Part shown: positions 9,494 through 18,235 of the stretch, in pieces
How the letters are laid out: every line of letters starts with the position of its first letter
How positions within the stretch are numbered: position 1 is the first letter of the stretch
DNA from: Ferruginibacter sp.
GTDB lineage: Bacteria > Bacteroidota > Bacteroidia > Chitinophagales > Chitinophagaceae
Assembly: GCF_028288465.1 (NCBI RefSeq)
Contig: NZ_JAQBNR010000071.1
Location: 1 to 49,573 of the forward strand
Length of the DNA stretch: 49,573 bases
Direction of reading: 5' to 3'
Notes under the pieces: model-generated
What the model was told of the DNA's origin: nothing
The model's input: only the letters and a program-made list of their open reading frames with translations
Databases searched by the model: none
Made by a program: the position numbers and the translations under genes

Positions 9494-9522
9494 CAATTTC
9501 CGGGACACTGTCCCGGAAATTG
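9494..9522. terminator. Strong hairpin just after the homocysteine-methyltransferase gene
   Basis: CAATTTCCGGGACA (9494-9507) and TGTCCCGGAAATTG (9509-9522) are perfect 14-nt arms around one base, so the real loop is about five bases. It begins five bases past the stop of the upstream minus-strand gene and precedes the second metH gene by about 250 bp. There is no strong T run. It could end or attenuate transcription between the two metH genes. Confidence 0.55.
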
Positions 9523-9526
9523 GATT

Positions 9527-10543
9527 TTATAAAGCTTCTTCCAGCACGGGTAACTCCCTTGGTTTATATTTAGCCACTTCATCTGCAATATGTTTGATGT
9601 GATCCGGTGTGGTGCCACAACATCCGCCAACGATATTTAACCAGCCATTCGCCGCCCATTCTTCAATGATATGCGCTGTTTCATGCGGTTGTTCATCGTA
9701 CTCACCAAAGGCATTGGGCAAGCCTGCATTGGGATAGGCAGATGTATAACAACTGGCAATGGAAGATAACTCTTCAATATGCGGCCGCATTTCCTGTGCG
9801 CCCAATGCACAGTTAAGCCCGATGCTGATGGGGTTGGCATGCTGCAGCGAAATATAAAAAGCTTCCAGCGTTTGACCGCTTAAAGTTCGGCCACTGGCAT
9901 CTGTGATGGTGCCGGAAATCATGATTGGCAATTCGGCAATACCATTTGTTCTGAAATAATTTTTAGCTGCATACACAGCGGCCTTAGCATTCAGTGTGTC
10001 AAAGATTGTTTCAATCAGTAACATATCCACGCCGCCATCTACAAGGCCTTTTATTTGCTCAGTGTAGGCCGCGGCTACTTCATCAAAAGTTACTGCACGA
10101 AAGCCCGGATTGTTTACATCCGGAGACAGCGACAATGTTTTATTGAGCGGGCCAATAGCACCCGCAACAAAACGTGGCTTATCCGGATTTTTGGCAGTGT
10201 ATTCATCTGCAGCTGTTCTGGCGCACTGTGCTGACGCCACATTTAGTTCATAAGCCAGCGATTGCATATCATAATCAGCTTGCGCAATTACCGTACTGCT
10301 GAAGGTATTGGTTTCAATAATGTCGGCACCTGCCTCCAGGTATTCTTTATGTATGCCAATGATAATACCAGGCTGGGTAATACTCAGCAAGTCATTGTTT
10401 CCCTGTACATCCGTATGCCAGTCTTTAAAACGTTCGCCGCGGTAATCGGCTTCCTTTAATTTATGCCGTTGTATCATGGTGCCCATGGCGCCGTCAATGA
10501 TTAGTATCCGTTCTTTAAGGCAATCTTTTAATGTTTTTTTCAT
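9527..10543 (-). CDS. metH: Homocysteine S-methyltransferase subunit of split methionine synthase
   Basis: 338 residues from ATG 10541-10543 (MKKTLKDCLKERILIIDGAMG); the longer reading frame upstream has no family homology and crosses a dispersed repeat. This is the N-terminal Hcy-binding barrel of MetH. It has DGAMGTMIQ near the start, ETNTFSST, and the zinc-ligand cysteines in GLNCALG and in GGCCGTTPDH close to the C-terminus. It activates homocysteine thiolate for methylation by the cobalamin subunit encoded 280 bp downstream on the same strand. Its length equals the isolated N-terminal module of a full MetH of roughly 1240 residues. An alternative name would be a stand-alone betaine/SMM:Hcy methyltransferase, but the gene order argues for a split MetH. 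Confidence 0.9.
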   Translation of the reverse strand: MKKTLKDCLKERILIIDGAMGTMIQRHKLKEADYRGERFKDWHTDVQGNNDLLSITQPGIIIGIHKEYLEAGADIIETNTFSSTVIAQADYDMQSLAYELNVASAQCARTAADEYTAKNPDKPRFVAGAIGPLNKTLSLSPDVNNPGFRAVTFDEVAAAYTEQIKGLVDGGVDMLLIETIFDTLNAKAAVYAAKNYFRTNGIAELPIMISGTITDASGRTLSGQTLEAFYISLQHANPISIGLNCALGAQEMRPHIEELSSIASCYTSAYPNAGLPNAFGEYDEQPHETAHIIEEWAANGWLNIVGGCCGTTPDHIKHIADEVAKYKPRELPVLEEAL

Positions 10544-10826
10544 CGCTTTAATAAAAGTTAAATTATTAACTAATAGTTGAAGTGAGTGACACAACGATGC
10601 TGAACATGGCTGTAACGGCTCACTAAAAAATCGTAAACTATTAAACGAGAATCAAATCCGGGAGAAGATGTTGGGAGTTGCTTTCGTTTATTAGTTCACT
10701 TGGCCTTTGAAGGCTGTTGAATACAGGCTGAACAATAAACAAATCCACCTGTAACCCTGTAAAATTAGGACAAGTTTACGTTATAGCAAAATGCGGACGG
10801 CACAGAAGTTCATAGATTGAGCGGGG
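10544..10826. other. Intergenic region upstream of the split metH, with a dispersed repeat
   Basis: This gap of 283 bp is the leader side of the homocysteine-methyltransferase gene and the downstream side of recR. It holds a 19-nt sequence (10580-10598, core GAGTGACACAACGAT) that recurs identically at 43640-43658. GTGAG at its start is complementary to CTCAC about 35 nt on, so the copy can fold. I looked for S-box/SAM-II and cobalamin riboswitch cores on the minus strand and recognised none. Confidence 0.5.
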
Positions 10827-11450
10827 CTAATTTCCGGCATTGATGTAGTTTTCAACCGGTATACGGTTGCTGATACTTTTGGCCAGCGTCATTTCATCAG
10901 CATATTCCAGCTCGCCGCCAAAGGCAATACCGCGGGCAATGGTGGTAATTTTTACGGGATATGCTTTTAATTTTTTTCCGATATAGTAAATGGTCGTGTC
11001 GCCCTGGATGTTGGCGTTGAGGGCAAAAATGATTTCTGTAATAGATTCTGTTTCCATTCTTTTAGCAAGGGAATCTATGTTCAGCTGGTCGGGGCCTACA
11101 CCATCAAGTGGCGAAATAATGCCGCCGAGTACATGATAAATGCCGTTGAATTGCTGGGTGCTTTCTATGGCGATTACGTCCCGGATATTTTCTACCACAC
11201 ACAACAGATCCTGCTTGCGGCTGTGGTTGCTGCAGATATTACAAAGCGCAGCGTCTGAAATATTGTGGCAGCGGGAGCAAAATTTTATTTCTTCCCGCAT
11301 CAATGAAATGGCTTCGCTGAAACGTGTTACATCTGTCACATCCTGTTTGATAAGATGCAGTACCAGCCTGAGCGCTGTTTTTTTTCCTATGCCCGGCAGG
11401 CGTGCAAATTCATTCACCGCATTTTCTAAAAGAGAAGAAGAAAAAATCAT
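10827..11450 (-). CDS. recR: Recombination protein RecR
   Basis: 207 residues from ATG 11448-11450 (MIFSSSLLENAVNEF); the frame extends further upstream but without homology. A helix-hairpin-helix (about 10-35, ARLPGIGKKTALRLV) is followed by a zinc-finger quartet (Cys 58, 61, 70 and 73). A Toprim domain then starts at LLCVVENIRDVIAIE, with the diagnostic YHVLGGIISPLDGVGP. RecR acts with RecO/RecF to load RecA on gapped DNA. The size matches the family. It is not next to dnaX or an ybaB gene as in many bacteria, but heads a minus-strand stretch that also carries the helicase-nuclease. Confidence 0.97.
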   Translation of the reverse strand: MIFSSSLLENAVNEFARLPGIGKKTALRLVLHLIKQDVTDVTRFSEAISLMREEIKFCSRCHNISDAALCNICSNHSRKQDLLCVVENIRDVIAIESTQQFNGIYHVLGGIISPLDGVGPDQLNIDSLAKRMETESITEIIFALNANIQGDTTIYYIGKKLKAYPVKITTIARGIAFGGELEYADEMTLAKSISNRIPVENYINAGN

Positions 11451-11612
11451 GGCGCAAAGATAAATGGTTATTTTAATGGATAATTGATAATGGGGTAATG
11501 GATAATTTTTTGTGGCTGATACTTTCCGCAATTCAGGCGAAATGCTTTCTTTTCGAAAACAATAGCCTTGCAATCAGCAGGCATTATCCAATATCCATTA
11601 AAAAATTATCCT

Positions 11613-13013
11613 TTAAAGCTCTATTTCCCGCTCATTATCCCAATTGGCTTTGATAGTTAATTTTTTATCTAGTGTGAGCGCATGCTCGGGTTGAATTTTC
11701 TTTTTGTAATTGCCTGGGTCCCATATGCCATTGTTATTGGCGTCGTACAAAATGCGCAATTCGAATTCGCCGGGGTTAAAATATTTATCCGTCCAGGAGG
11801 CAGCCGTAACTTTTACAGATTTTACAATTTCAGCACCGTTTAAAAACTGTATTACCGGGTGGCGTGCTGAATCCAGCTTGGTAAAGCGCAGGGTTATGCT
11901 ACCATAATCACTTTCCTTTTTTGTTTGAAATTTGAGCGTATCAGATTTTGCCAGCGTATTGTTGGCGGTATCGGCGATGGCCTCTTTTGGAATCACTAAA
12001 CGGTAGGCGGTTTCCAGCGGCCATTTGTTTTTTACAATGATAATTTTACGGGTGCTATCCATCGTTATGGTGGCTCCTTCCACCTTAATAAAGTTGGTGT
12101 CGGTCAAAACTATTTTGGTGCTGTCGAACAGTTTTAATTTATTATTAAAGCGCAATTCAAGATTGGTAAATATGTCCTGGGCCGCACCGGTACCCAGGCT
12201 GGGAGTTAGTTTCAGCTTTTTATCAGCGGCAGATTTGGCTGGCAGGCCAGCTGCTTTTTTTATATCTTTTTCTTCTTCGTATGCGTACAATCTTACCGAA
12301 TCGTTTTTGCCACTTACCCGAACCGGTTCATCTGCAAAAGCAAAACTTTCAATTTTTGAGTTGTAGGTTTTACCGCCATCGCCATCCTTTAATGCATACA
12401 CTTTATACTCTCCCGGGGCAAGGTTGGTAAAAGTAAAAATGCCGTTGCGGTCTATCCTGGCAATATAATTAGGCTTTCTTATTTCAACAGCAGAATCAGG
12501 GGCATCGCGGTATAGCAATGCCTGCAGTGTACTATCTGGCTTGCCGGTTTCGGCCATTAATACTTTGCCGCTTAATTTTAAAGAATCAATGGTGTTGCCG
12601 GTTGAAAATACATAAGTAAATTCCTTAAACGGGTTGCTTTCGTTATTGTCTACAATAGCGTTTCCAAAATTGATGGCATAAGTAGTTTTATCCAACAGGG
12701 TATCTTTTAACTTAATACTAACCTCTTTTAATTTATAGGTAATGATGGGGAAAGTTTTTGGAAAAGGCGATACAATCACATTTTTTTGAACGTCCAGCAC
12801 ATTGATGTACTCATCAAAAACCAGCGTGATTTTATTGCCGGTAAAATTCGTGGTCATTAATTTAGGAAGGGCAGCAACCAAAACAGGCGGGATACTATCC
12901 CTGGGGCCGCCGGTTGGTGCACCAATCTGTGCACAACCGCTTCCGGTAACCGTAATAAAGTAAATAAAAAAAACAGCAGCAGCGGTGTATAAAACATTTT
13001 TAATCTTCATCAA
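11613..13013 (-). CDS. Lipoprotein with SbsA-type Ig-like domain
   Basis: 466 residues. The N-terminus has a hydrophobic signal (about 8-24) and a lipobox ending GSGC, so a lipid-anchored envelope protein is expected. GAPTGGPRDSIPPVLV and the following NKITLVFDEYINVLD form the start of a bacterial Ig-like (Big_5/SbsA) domain, which appears once per Bacteroidota protein of this type. The middle contains a carboxypeptidase-regulatory-like stretch (GIFTFTNLAPGEYKVYALKDGDGGKTY), and a second Ig-like part follows. The C-terminal YDANNNGIWDPGNYKKKIQPE is a conserved ending of the family. The role is unknown, probably envelope or gliding-surface related. It is 67 bp from the helicase gene on the same strand. 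Confidence 0.8.
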   Translation of the reverse strand: MMKIKNVLYTAAAVFFIYFITVTGSGCAQIGAPTGGPRDSIPPVLVAALPKLMTTNFTGNKITLVFDEYINVLDVQKNVIVSPFPKTFPIITYKLKEVSIKLKDTLLDKTTYAINFGNAIVDNNESNPFKEFTYVFSTGNTIDSLKLSGKVLMAETGKPDSTLQALLYRDAPDSAVEIRKPNYIARIDRNGIFTFTNLAPGEYKVYALKDGDGGKTYNSKIESFAFADEPVRVSGKNDSVRLYAYEEEKDIKKAAGLPAKSAADKKLKLTPSLGTGAAQDIFTNLELRFNNKLKLFDSTKIVLTDTNFIKVEGATITMDSTRKIIIVKNKWPLETAYRLVIPKEAIADTANNTLAKSDTLKFQTKKESDYGSITLRFTKLDSARHPVIQFLNGAEIVKSVKVTAASWTDKYFNPGEFELRILYDANNNGIWDPGNYKKKIQPEHALTLDKKLTIKANWDNEREIEL

Positions 13014-13080
13014 ATGGTGTTGAACTGCAAACTTAAACCCTTTATGCTATTTGCCCGCAACCCTGAATCATAAAATTGAC

Positions 13081-16000
13081 TTAAGGGTTTATTTCCTCCT
13101 CTTCTTCAATCAGATCATGCAATGCGACTGCCAGCTTGTTGTCTTTTACAAAATTGCACCAGTGGCATTCGGGTTTACCACAGCCAGTATAAAATTCCCT
13201 GGCCTGTATTTTTGCCCATACTGTTTTTATTTGTTGTTTTACAGTTTCAGTATCAGCCGGGGTGATGATGATTTTTTCTTTGCGGTATTGTTTCTTTTTA
13301 TCGGGTTCAACAAAATCAAATTCGGTGCTGATCACCTTCCAGTCTTTCTGGCCATAATTATCAACCAGTATTTTATAAAATACCGCCTGACGCCAGTAAT
13401 CGCCACCATTGGGGTCTTTATCATTTGGGCCTTTCATTTTCGGTAACGCATTGTCAACATTGCCGCTTTTATAATCAACTACATTAATCTCTTTGCCGTT
13501 GAATTCAAGTTTATCCAGCTTGCCTTTTAGTGGTACGCCATTTACAACTACGCCTTGTATGTTTCTTTCAACGGTTACAATCTTGTTCCAGGTATTGATG
13601 TATGTGTCATAGTATTCCGGCAATACCATGGAGCCTTGTTCCATTCTCCGCTGAAATTCCTCTTCTGTAAAATTTTCCCGGTGTTTGCGCAGGTACCTGC
13701 TAAAGTCAGCCACTACTTCTTCTTTTGGCGGAAAGGTTTTGCTTTCGCTGGCAAGCATCTTGGTGAACAATTTTTCCAACGCATGATGGATGGCACTTCC
13801 AAACTCCAGCGTTTCGCTTTTGCCCGCCGGTATGCGGATGAGGTTTTTATAATAGAAGCCTAAAGGACAATCCAGGTAAGCACTCAGCGCCGTTACATTC
13901 ATCACGAATTTATCCAGTAAACCACTGATAAAATCGGCCTCGCTTTTTTCAATTTCCGGCGCCTGTGCGGTGAACTGCAGTTGCTGAAACGCCAACATTT
14001 CTTCATCTGTTAAAGTAACTTTTTGTACCGGCAAAATATGCTGTTCTAAAATTTCTGCCAGGAACATGGAGGGTTCCATTTCTTTACCATCGTTTTTATA
14101 TTTGGCATAAGAAATATGCAAATGCTTTTCCGCACGGGTTAGTGCTACATAAAACAGTCGTCGTAATTCCTCTTCCTCGCTTGATTTTGGTTGTGTTGAA
14201 AACAGCGTATCCGGCATTTTATAACCCCCAGCCGGCTTGCGTTTTTTTTCCCAGCTGGAAGCATTGATGCCCGCAAAAAATACGTATTCAAATTCAAGCC
14301 CTTTACTGCCGTGCGCCGTTAGCAGGTTTACACCTTTATCACTTCCTGATACCTGCGTGAGAGGTAACTTCAATTCCTCTTTTTGCATAAGATCGATTGT
14401 TTTCACCAGGTCATCCAAATTTAAAAAGGGATTGCGTGCTGTTTCATCTTTTATAAAATCGAATAGTTTGGTAAGCAATTGCATCAGCATCACCTTTTCA
14501 TCACTTTGCATAATGTAGGTGAGCACACCACCATCATGAATGATCTTTTCAAACAACTGCTGCAGGGTTACATTCGATACATCAGCAATCAATCTTTCAA
14601 TGATGCCACTAAAGTTTTTTAGTTTTTCATTGATGCCGGTATCAAATAAATCTTTAGGCCTTGCTGTTGCTTTATCATACAATAATTTACGAATAGATGT
14701 TTGTTCATTGTTATACCGCTTCTTATTCACTTCCACCGTAATTTTTGCAATTTCAATAGGTGGAATTAAATAAAAATCATAATGCAGTATTTCGAATAGC
14801 ATTTTATCGCCGCCATAGGGAATATCATGTTCGGCATTTAAGTAGCGCAGTATTTCGATGATTTTTTTTGCAAAAGGATGTTCCAGAATATTAACCGAAC
14901 GCTTGCTGAAGATGGGTATTTTTTTTAACCGCAGGTAAGCCGCCAGTTCTTCGCCATATTTATTTTCTTTGTAGATGACGGCAATTTTTCCGGGGTCTAT
15001 CCCCTCCTGTAATAATGCCTCTACCTGGTTGGTAATGCCGGCCAATTCATCCCTCACGGAATTGTACTCTGTAATAACCGGCAGGTGCAGCAAGGATTTC
15101 AGGCCTTCCCGGGATGAGATCAATTCTTTGCTGAGGCCTTCAATTTGTTTTACCAGCCGCTCTTCATTTTTGTTGATCAGCGTTTTTGATATATCCAGTA
15201 TGGGTTGAGTGCTGCGGTAGTTATTGGTGAGTACCACGGTTTTTAAAACCGATACATACTGATCTGCAAAGCCCAGCATGTTCTCCACATTGGCCCCCTG
15301 GAAACGGTAAATACTTTGGTCATCATCGCCCACTACAAATACATTCGGTGTATCCCAGTAATTGATGAGCAGCTGCACCAGCCTGTTTTGTGTACCGCTG
15401 GTATCCTGGAATTCATCTACCAGTATGTACCGGAACCTTTCCTGGTAATCGGACAAAACATTCGGGTTGTTTTCAAAAACAGCAATCACCCAATTGATCA
15501 TATCATCAAAATCGTAGCGGTTTTTCTGGCGCATCAATCGCTGAAAATTCTCAAACTCATTTACCGCCGCACGTAACTTTTCGGCCTTATCTATTTCTTC
15601 ATCAATCTTATCCTGCTTGATATCACCGGCATTAAATTGTTTATATTTTCTTTTATATACAAACTCATCCCGTAGCGGCAAATCTTTTATAAAATCATTT
15701 ATTTTTTCATTGATGAAGGAAGGCGTCCAGCCCTCTCTTTTCATGTTACTGAATAAATTACGCAGGTTGTTTACTTCATAATATACATCGCCGCGGTATC
15801 GTTTCAGCGGATGTTCTTTCTTAAAATTATCTATCAGCGCTTTAAACAATTGTATGCTCTCCAGTTCGGAAATGGCATCCAGCGAATTCTTTTCAAACAA
15901 CGGCAAATTGTCCTGTATTACATCATTGCAAAAAGCATGGAAGGTGTAAATATTTACTTTGTAAGCATCTGCGCCGATAAACTGCTGCAGCCTGCGTCGC

Positions 16001-16236
16001 ATGGCAATAGCGCCTGCATCGGTGTAAGTAAGGCATAAAATATTTTCAGGCAGGGCATCCGTATCCAATAATATTTTACCAATTCTCGCAGCAAGAATTT
16101 GCGTTTTGCCCGTGCCCGGGCCAGCAATCACCATTACCGGACCTTCGATGGTATCTACGGCAATACGTTGCTGTTCGTTCAGCTTTTTATATTCTTCGTT
16201 GAATTTTTGTTGTAGTTGTTGTTGATATGTTTGCAT
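13081..16236 (-). CDS. UvrD/PcrA-family helicase fused to PD-(D/E)XK nuclease with probable Fe-S cluster
   Basis: 1051 residues. Superfamily 1A helicase motifs appear in order: Walker A AGPGTGKTQ (38-46), DEFQD (274-278), GDDDQSIYRFQGA (303-315), TNNYRS, a TAHGSKGLEFEYVF motif V, and YVALTRAEK motif VI. The C-terminal third is a RecB-like nuclease with an early cysteine in DCPLGFYYKNL, a catalytic VVDYKSGN core, and Cys 1019, 1024 and 1027 in CGKPECHWC. One cysteine before the nuclease core and three after it is the arrangement of AddB/Cas4-type iron-sulfur nucleases. It is expected to unwind and degrade DNA ends in recombinational repair, but is a single chain and not an AddAB pair. The ATG 16234-16236 start fits the family. 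Confidence 0.9.
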   Translation of the reverse strand: MQTYQQQLQQKFNEEYKKLNEQQRIAVDTIEGPVMVIAGPGTGKTQILAARIGKILLDTDALPENILCLTYTDAGAIAMRRRLQQFIGADAYKVNIYTFHAFCNDVIQDNLPLFEKNSLDAISELESIQLFKALIDNFKKEHPLKRYRGDVYYEVNNLRNLFSNMKREGWTPSFINEKINDFIKDLPLRDEFVYKRKYKQFNAGDIKQDKIDEEIDKAEKLRAAVNEFENFQRLMRQKNRYDFDDMINWVIAVFENNPNVLSDYQERFRYILVDEFQDTSGTQNRLVQLLINYWDTPNVFVVGDDDQSIYRFQGANVENMLGFADQYVSVLKTVVLTNNYRSTQPILDISKTLINKNEERLVKQIEGLSKELISSREGLKSLLHLPVITEYNSVRDELAGITNQVEALLQEGIDPGKIAVIYKENKYGEELAAYLRLKKIPIFSKRSVNILEHPFAKKIIEILRYLNAEHDIPYGGDKMLFEILHYDFYLIPPIEIAKITVEVNKKRYNNEQTSIRKLLYDKATARPKDLFDTGINEKLKNFSGIIERLIADVSNVTLQQLFEKIIHDGGVLTYIMQSDEKVMLMQLLTKLFDFIKDETARNPFLNLDDLVKTIDLMQKEELKLPLTQVSGSDKGVNLLTAHGSKGLEFEYVFFAGINASSWEKKRKPAGGYKMPDTLFSTQPKSSEEEELRRLFYVALTRAEKHLHISYAKYKNDGKEMEPSMFLAEILEQHILPVQKVTLTDEEMLAFQQLQFTAQAPEIEKSEADFISGLLDKFVMNVTALSAYLDCPLGFYYKNLIRIPAGKSETLEFGSAIHHALEKLFTKMLASESKTFPPKEEVVADFSRYLRKHRENFTEEEFQRRMEQGSMVLPEYYDTYINTWNKIVTVERNIQGVVVNGVPLKGKLDKLEFNGKEINVVDYKSGNVDNALPKMKGPNDKDPNGGDYWRQAVFYKILVDNYGQKDWKVISTEFDFVEPDKKKQYRKEKIIITPADTETVKQQIKTVWAKIQAREFYTGCGKPECHWCNFVKDNKLAVALHDLIEEEEEINP

Positions 16237-16489
16237 GTTCTGTTGCAGGACGGTTTAACTTAAAAAATAATCTCCGGGGGAAATTGATTAAAGATAACAA
16301 GCCTGCCGGTAGCGTTAAAATTTTTATGGATGCAGCATTCATTTATGATGCTGACTGATGGTTAACTTTTATAACTATGTTCAACTTTTTTCTGTACTTA
16401 ACCGCAGGCGGGAGTTAAACACCGCCAAGGGTGATGGACAAAACATAAAACAAAACACACTTAATATTGTTGTAGGGTAAAATATAAAA

Positions 16490-16963
16490 ATGAGCAAAGT
16501 CTACTCCCTTAAAACCGTACAGCAATTACCCATTACCCTTGATGCAGCCTGGGACTTTTTCAGCAGTCCCGCCAACCTGCAAAAAATTACACCTGATGCC
16601 ATGGGGTTTAATATAGTTTCCAAATACCATGGCGATAAAATGTACCCCGGGCAGATAATTGAATATACCGTAAAACCATTGCTGGGTATACCTTTATACT
16701 GGATGACGGAAATTACACATGTAGAAGACAAAAAATATTTTGTGGATGAACAGCGTTTTGGTCCCTACAGTTTATGGCATCACCAGCATCATTTTAAAGC
16801 CGTACATGGTGGTGTTGAAATGACGGATATCGTGCACTACAAAATGCCATTTTGGTTTTTTGGAGACATTGCCAATTCTCTGTTTGTAAAAAAGCAATTG
16901 AAGGGGATATTTGATTACCGGTTTACTGCTGTTGAAGCCATGTTTGGAAAGATGGTTGTATAG
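16490..16963 (+). CDS. SRPBCC-fold ligand-binding protein
   Basis: 157 residues without signal peptide. LPITLDAAWDFFSSPANLQKITPDAMGFNIV is the characteristic START/SRPBCC opening, and the beta-rich body ends in FGDIANSLFVKKQLKGIFDYR. This matches the SRPBCC proteins sometimes labelled cell-division inhibitor-like or polyketide-cyclase-like; the ligand is unknown. The ATG at 16490 follows an A-rich leader. It is transcribed divergently from the helicase gene, with 253 bp between starts, and is followed by a good intrinsic terminator, so it is probably monocistronic. Confidence 0.8.
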   Translation: MSKVYSLKTVQQLPITLDAAWDFFSSPANLQKITPDAMGFNIVSKYHGDKMYPGQIIEYTVKPLLGIPLYWMTEITHVEDKKYFVDEQRFGPYSLWHHQHHFKAVHGGVEMTDIVHYKMPFWFFGDIANSLFVKKQLKGIFDYRFTAVEAMFGKMVV

Positions 16964-17006
16964 CTACACTCGCTGTATTTTATTTAAGCACACGCAATTT
17001 TGATAG

Positions 17007-17035
17007 CCCGTTATTTTTATAACGGGTATTTTTTT
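17007..17035 (+). terminator. Intrinsic terminator of the SRPBCC gene
   Basis: CCCGTTAT (17007-17014), a TTTT loop and ATAACGGG (17019-17026) make a perfect 8-bp stem followed by TATTTTTTT. It lies 44 bp after the stop codon. Confidence 0.85.
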
Positions 17036-17092
17036 GCATGTAACCGGTGATTAATGGCTTGTTAACGCTATAAAAATAAACTGTTTGTGGTA

Positions 17093-17122
17093 TTGACATT
17101 GCCTTGAAGGATTTCTATCTTG
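17093..17122 (+). promoter_or_regulatory. Candidate Bacteroidota promoter of the C1 protease gene
   Basis: TTGACATT (17093-17100) and TATCTTG (17116-17122) resemble the -33 TTG and -7 TAnnTTTG elements, 20 nt apart. If used, the leader to the protease ATG at 17350 is about 220 nt long, an unusually long untranslated region. Confidence 0.4.
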
Positions 17123-17265
17123 TAGGATAATTGATTGAAGCCTGCAGCAATACAACTACTAATTTTTAACAGCAGGGAATAACAATTACCAGGCTGCAAT
17201 CCTGAGGCAATGATGCAATTGCACATTGTACTAAATCCACTCCGAAATCAGAAAGGCAATGGCTA

Positions 17266-17296
17266 CACATGTGAGCACCGCAGTGGTGAACATGTG
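17266..17296 (+). other. Two-part hairpin in the leader of the C1 protease gene
   Basis: CACATGT (17266-17272) pairs with ACATGTG (17290-17296). Inside it, CACC (17276-17279) pairs with GGTG (17285-17288) around GCAGT. GGAGG follows at once, but no start codon sits at ribosome-binding distance. The rest of the 16964-17349 gap shows only the terminator and the promoter candidate. Confidence 0.4.
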
Positions 17297-17349
17297 GAGG
17301 TATCAGATCAACATACTAACAGCATTTCTTATATTAAAAACAGATCAAC

Positions 17350-18144
17350 ATGGCAAAGAAAACAAACAAACCAGTTTTTAAAATGGGTTGGTTACCCGAC
17401 CTGCCCGATGCGAGGGATTTTATGTATGCAGCTCCGCTGAAATTAATGCAGAAAATGCCGGCAAAGGTAGACCTGCGCCCAACCTGTCCGCCGGTATATA
17501 ACCAGGGCGGATTGGGTAGTTGCACTGCCAATGCACTTTCCGGCGCTTTTCAGTTTGGTAAAAAGAAACAACGCAAGGCTGATTTTATGCCCAGCCGGCT
17601 TTTTTTGTATTATAACGAAAGGGTAGCCATTCATACTGAAAGCAGCGACAGTGGCGCCTTTTTGCGGGACGGCATTAAATCGCTGAACAAAGATGGCATC
17701 TGCAAAGAAGCTGAATGGACCTATGATGATGATTCAACTCCGGGCGCAAAGTTTACTAAAAAGCCACCGGCCGCCTGTTATTCCCATGCACTGCAAAACC
17801 AGATTACTTCTTATCAGCGGCTCAGCAATAGCAATATCAGCATATTAAAAGGCTGCCTGGCAGAAGGCTATCCTTTTGCCTTTGGCTTTACCGTGTACGA
17901 AAGTTTTATGACGGCTGCAATGGCCAAAAAGGGGATTATGCCAATGCCCGATTTCAGCAAAGAAAAAGTAGTGGGTGGCCACGCCATTCTTGCAGTTGGT
18001 TATGATGAAAAAAAGCAGATGGTATTAATAAGAAACAGCTGGGGTACAGGCTGGGGTATAAAAGGTTATTTCTGGATGCCTTATGCCTACATCACCAATA
18101 CACATCTCTGTGATGATTTCTGGACCATCCGGCTGGTAGAGTAA
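17350..18144 (+). CDS. Papain-family (C1) cysteine peptidase
   Basis: 264 residues. The oxyanion Gln52 and nucleophile Cys58 lie in NQGGLGSCTA, the catalytic His211 in GGHAILAVGYD, and Asn229 in RNSWGTGWGIKGYF, so the triad is complete. There is no propeptide of the eukaryotic type and no clear signal peptide (it starts MAKKTNKPVFKMGWLPDLPD), so it is either cytoplasmic or exported by an unrecognised route. Bacterial C1A proteins of this compact form are widespread and their substrates unknown. It shares a bidirectional terminator with the convergent TPR gene. Confidence 0.9.
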   Translation: MAKKTNKPVFKMGWLPDLPDARDFMYAAPLKLMQKMPAKVDLRPTCPPVYNQGGLGSCTANALSGAFQFGKKKQRKADFMPSRLFLYYNERVAIHTESSDSGAFLRDGIKSLNKDGICKEAEWTYDDDSTPGAKFTKKPPAACYSHALQNQITSYQRLSNSNISILKGCLAEGYPFAFGFTVYESFMTAAMAKKGIMPMPDFSKEKVVGGHAILAVGYDEKKQMVLIRNSWGTGWGIKGYFWMPYAYITNTHLCDDFWTIRLVE

Positions 18145-18176
18145 ACGTTAATTTCACACAACGGGGCTAAGAATAC

Positions 18177-18209
18177 AAAGGCCACAAAGAAAATTTCTTT
18201 GTGGCCTTT
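18177..18209. terminator. Bidirectional terminator between protease and TPR genes
   Basis: AAAGGCCACAAAGAAA (18177-18192) and TTTCTTTGTGGCCTTT (18194-18209) are perfect inverted arms. They are A-rich on one side and T-rich on the other, so the hairpin works in both directions. It lies 32 bp from the protease stop and 27 bp from the TPR-gene stop. Confidence 0.9.
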
Positions 18210-18235
18210 TATGTAAGACTGATGTCAAACAATCT

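Noticed and set aside
9341..9532. 63-codon plus-strand ORF in the metH gap
   Set aside because: It runs through the 9494-9522 hairpin and into the coding end of the neighbouring gene; no homology or start signal.
10544..10826. SAM or cobalamin riboswitch before the metH genes
   Set aside because: Expected for this pathway, but none of the conserved core sequences were seen on the minus strand.
17210..17440. 76-codon plus-strand ORF before the C1 protease
   Set aside because: It overlaps the protease start in another frame and lacks protein-like features; the region is better read as leader.
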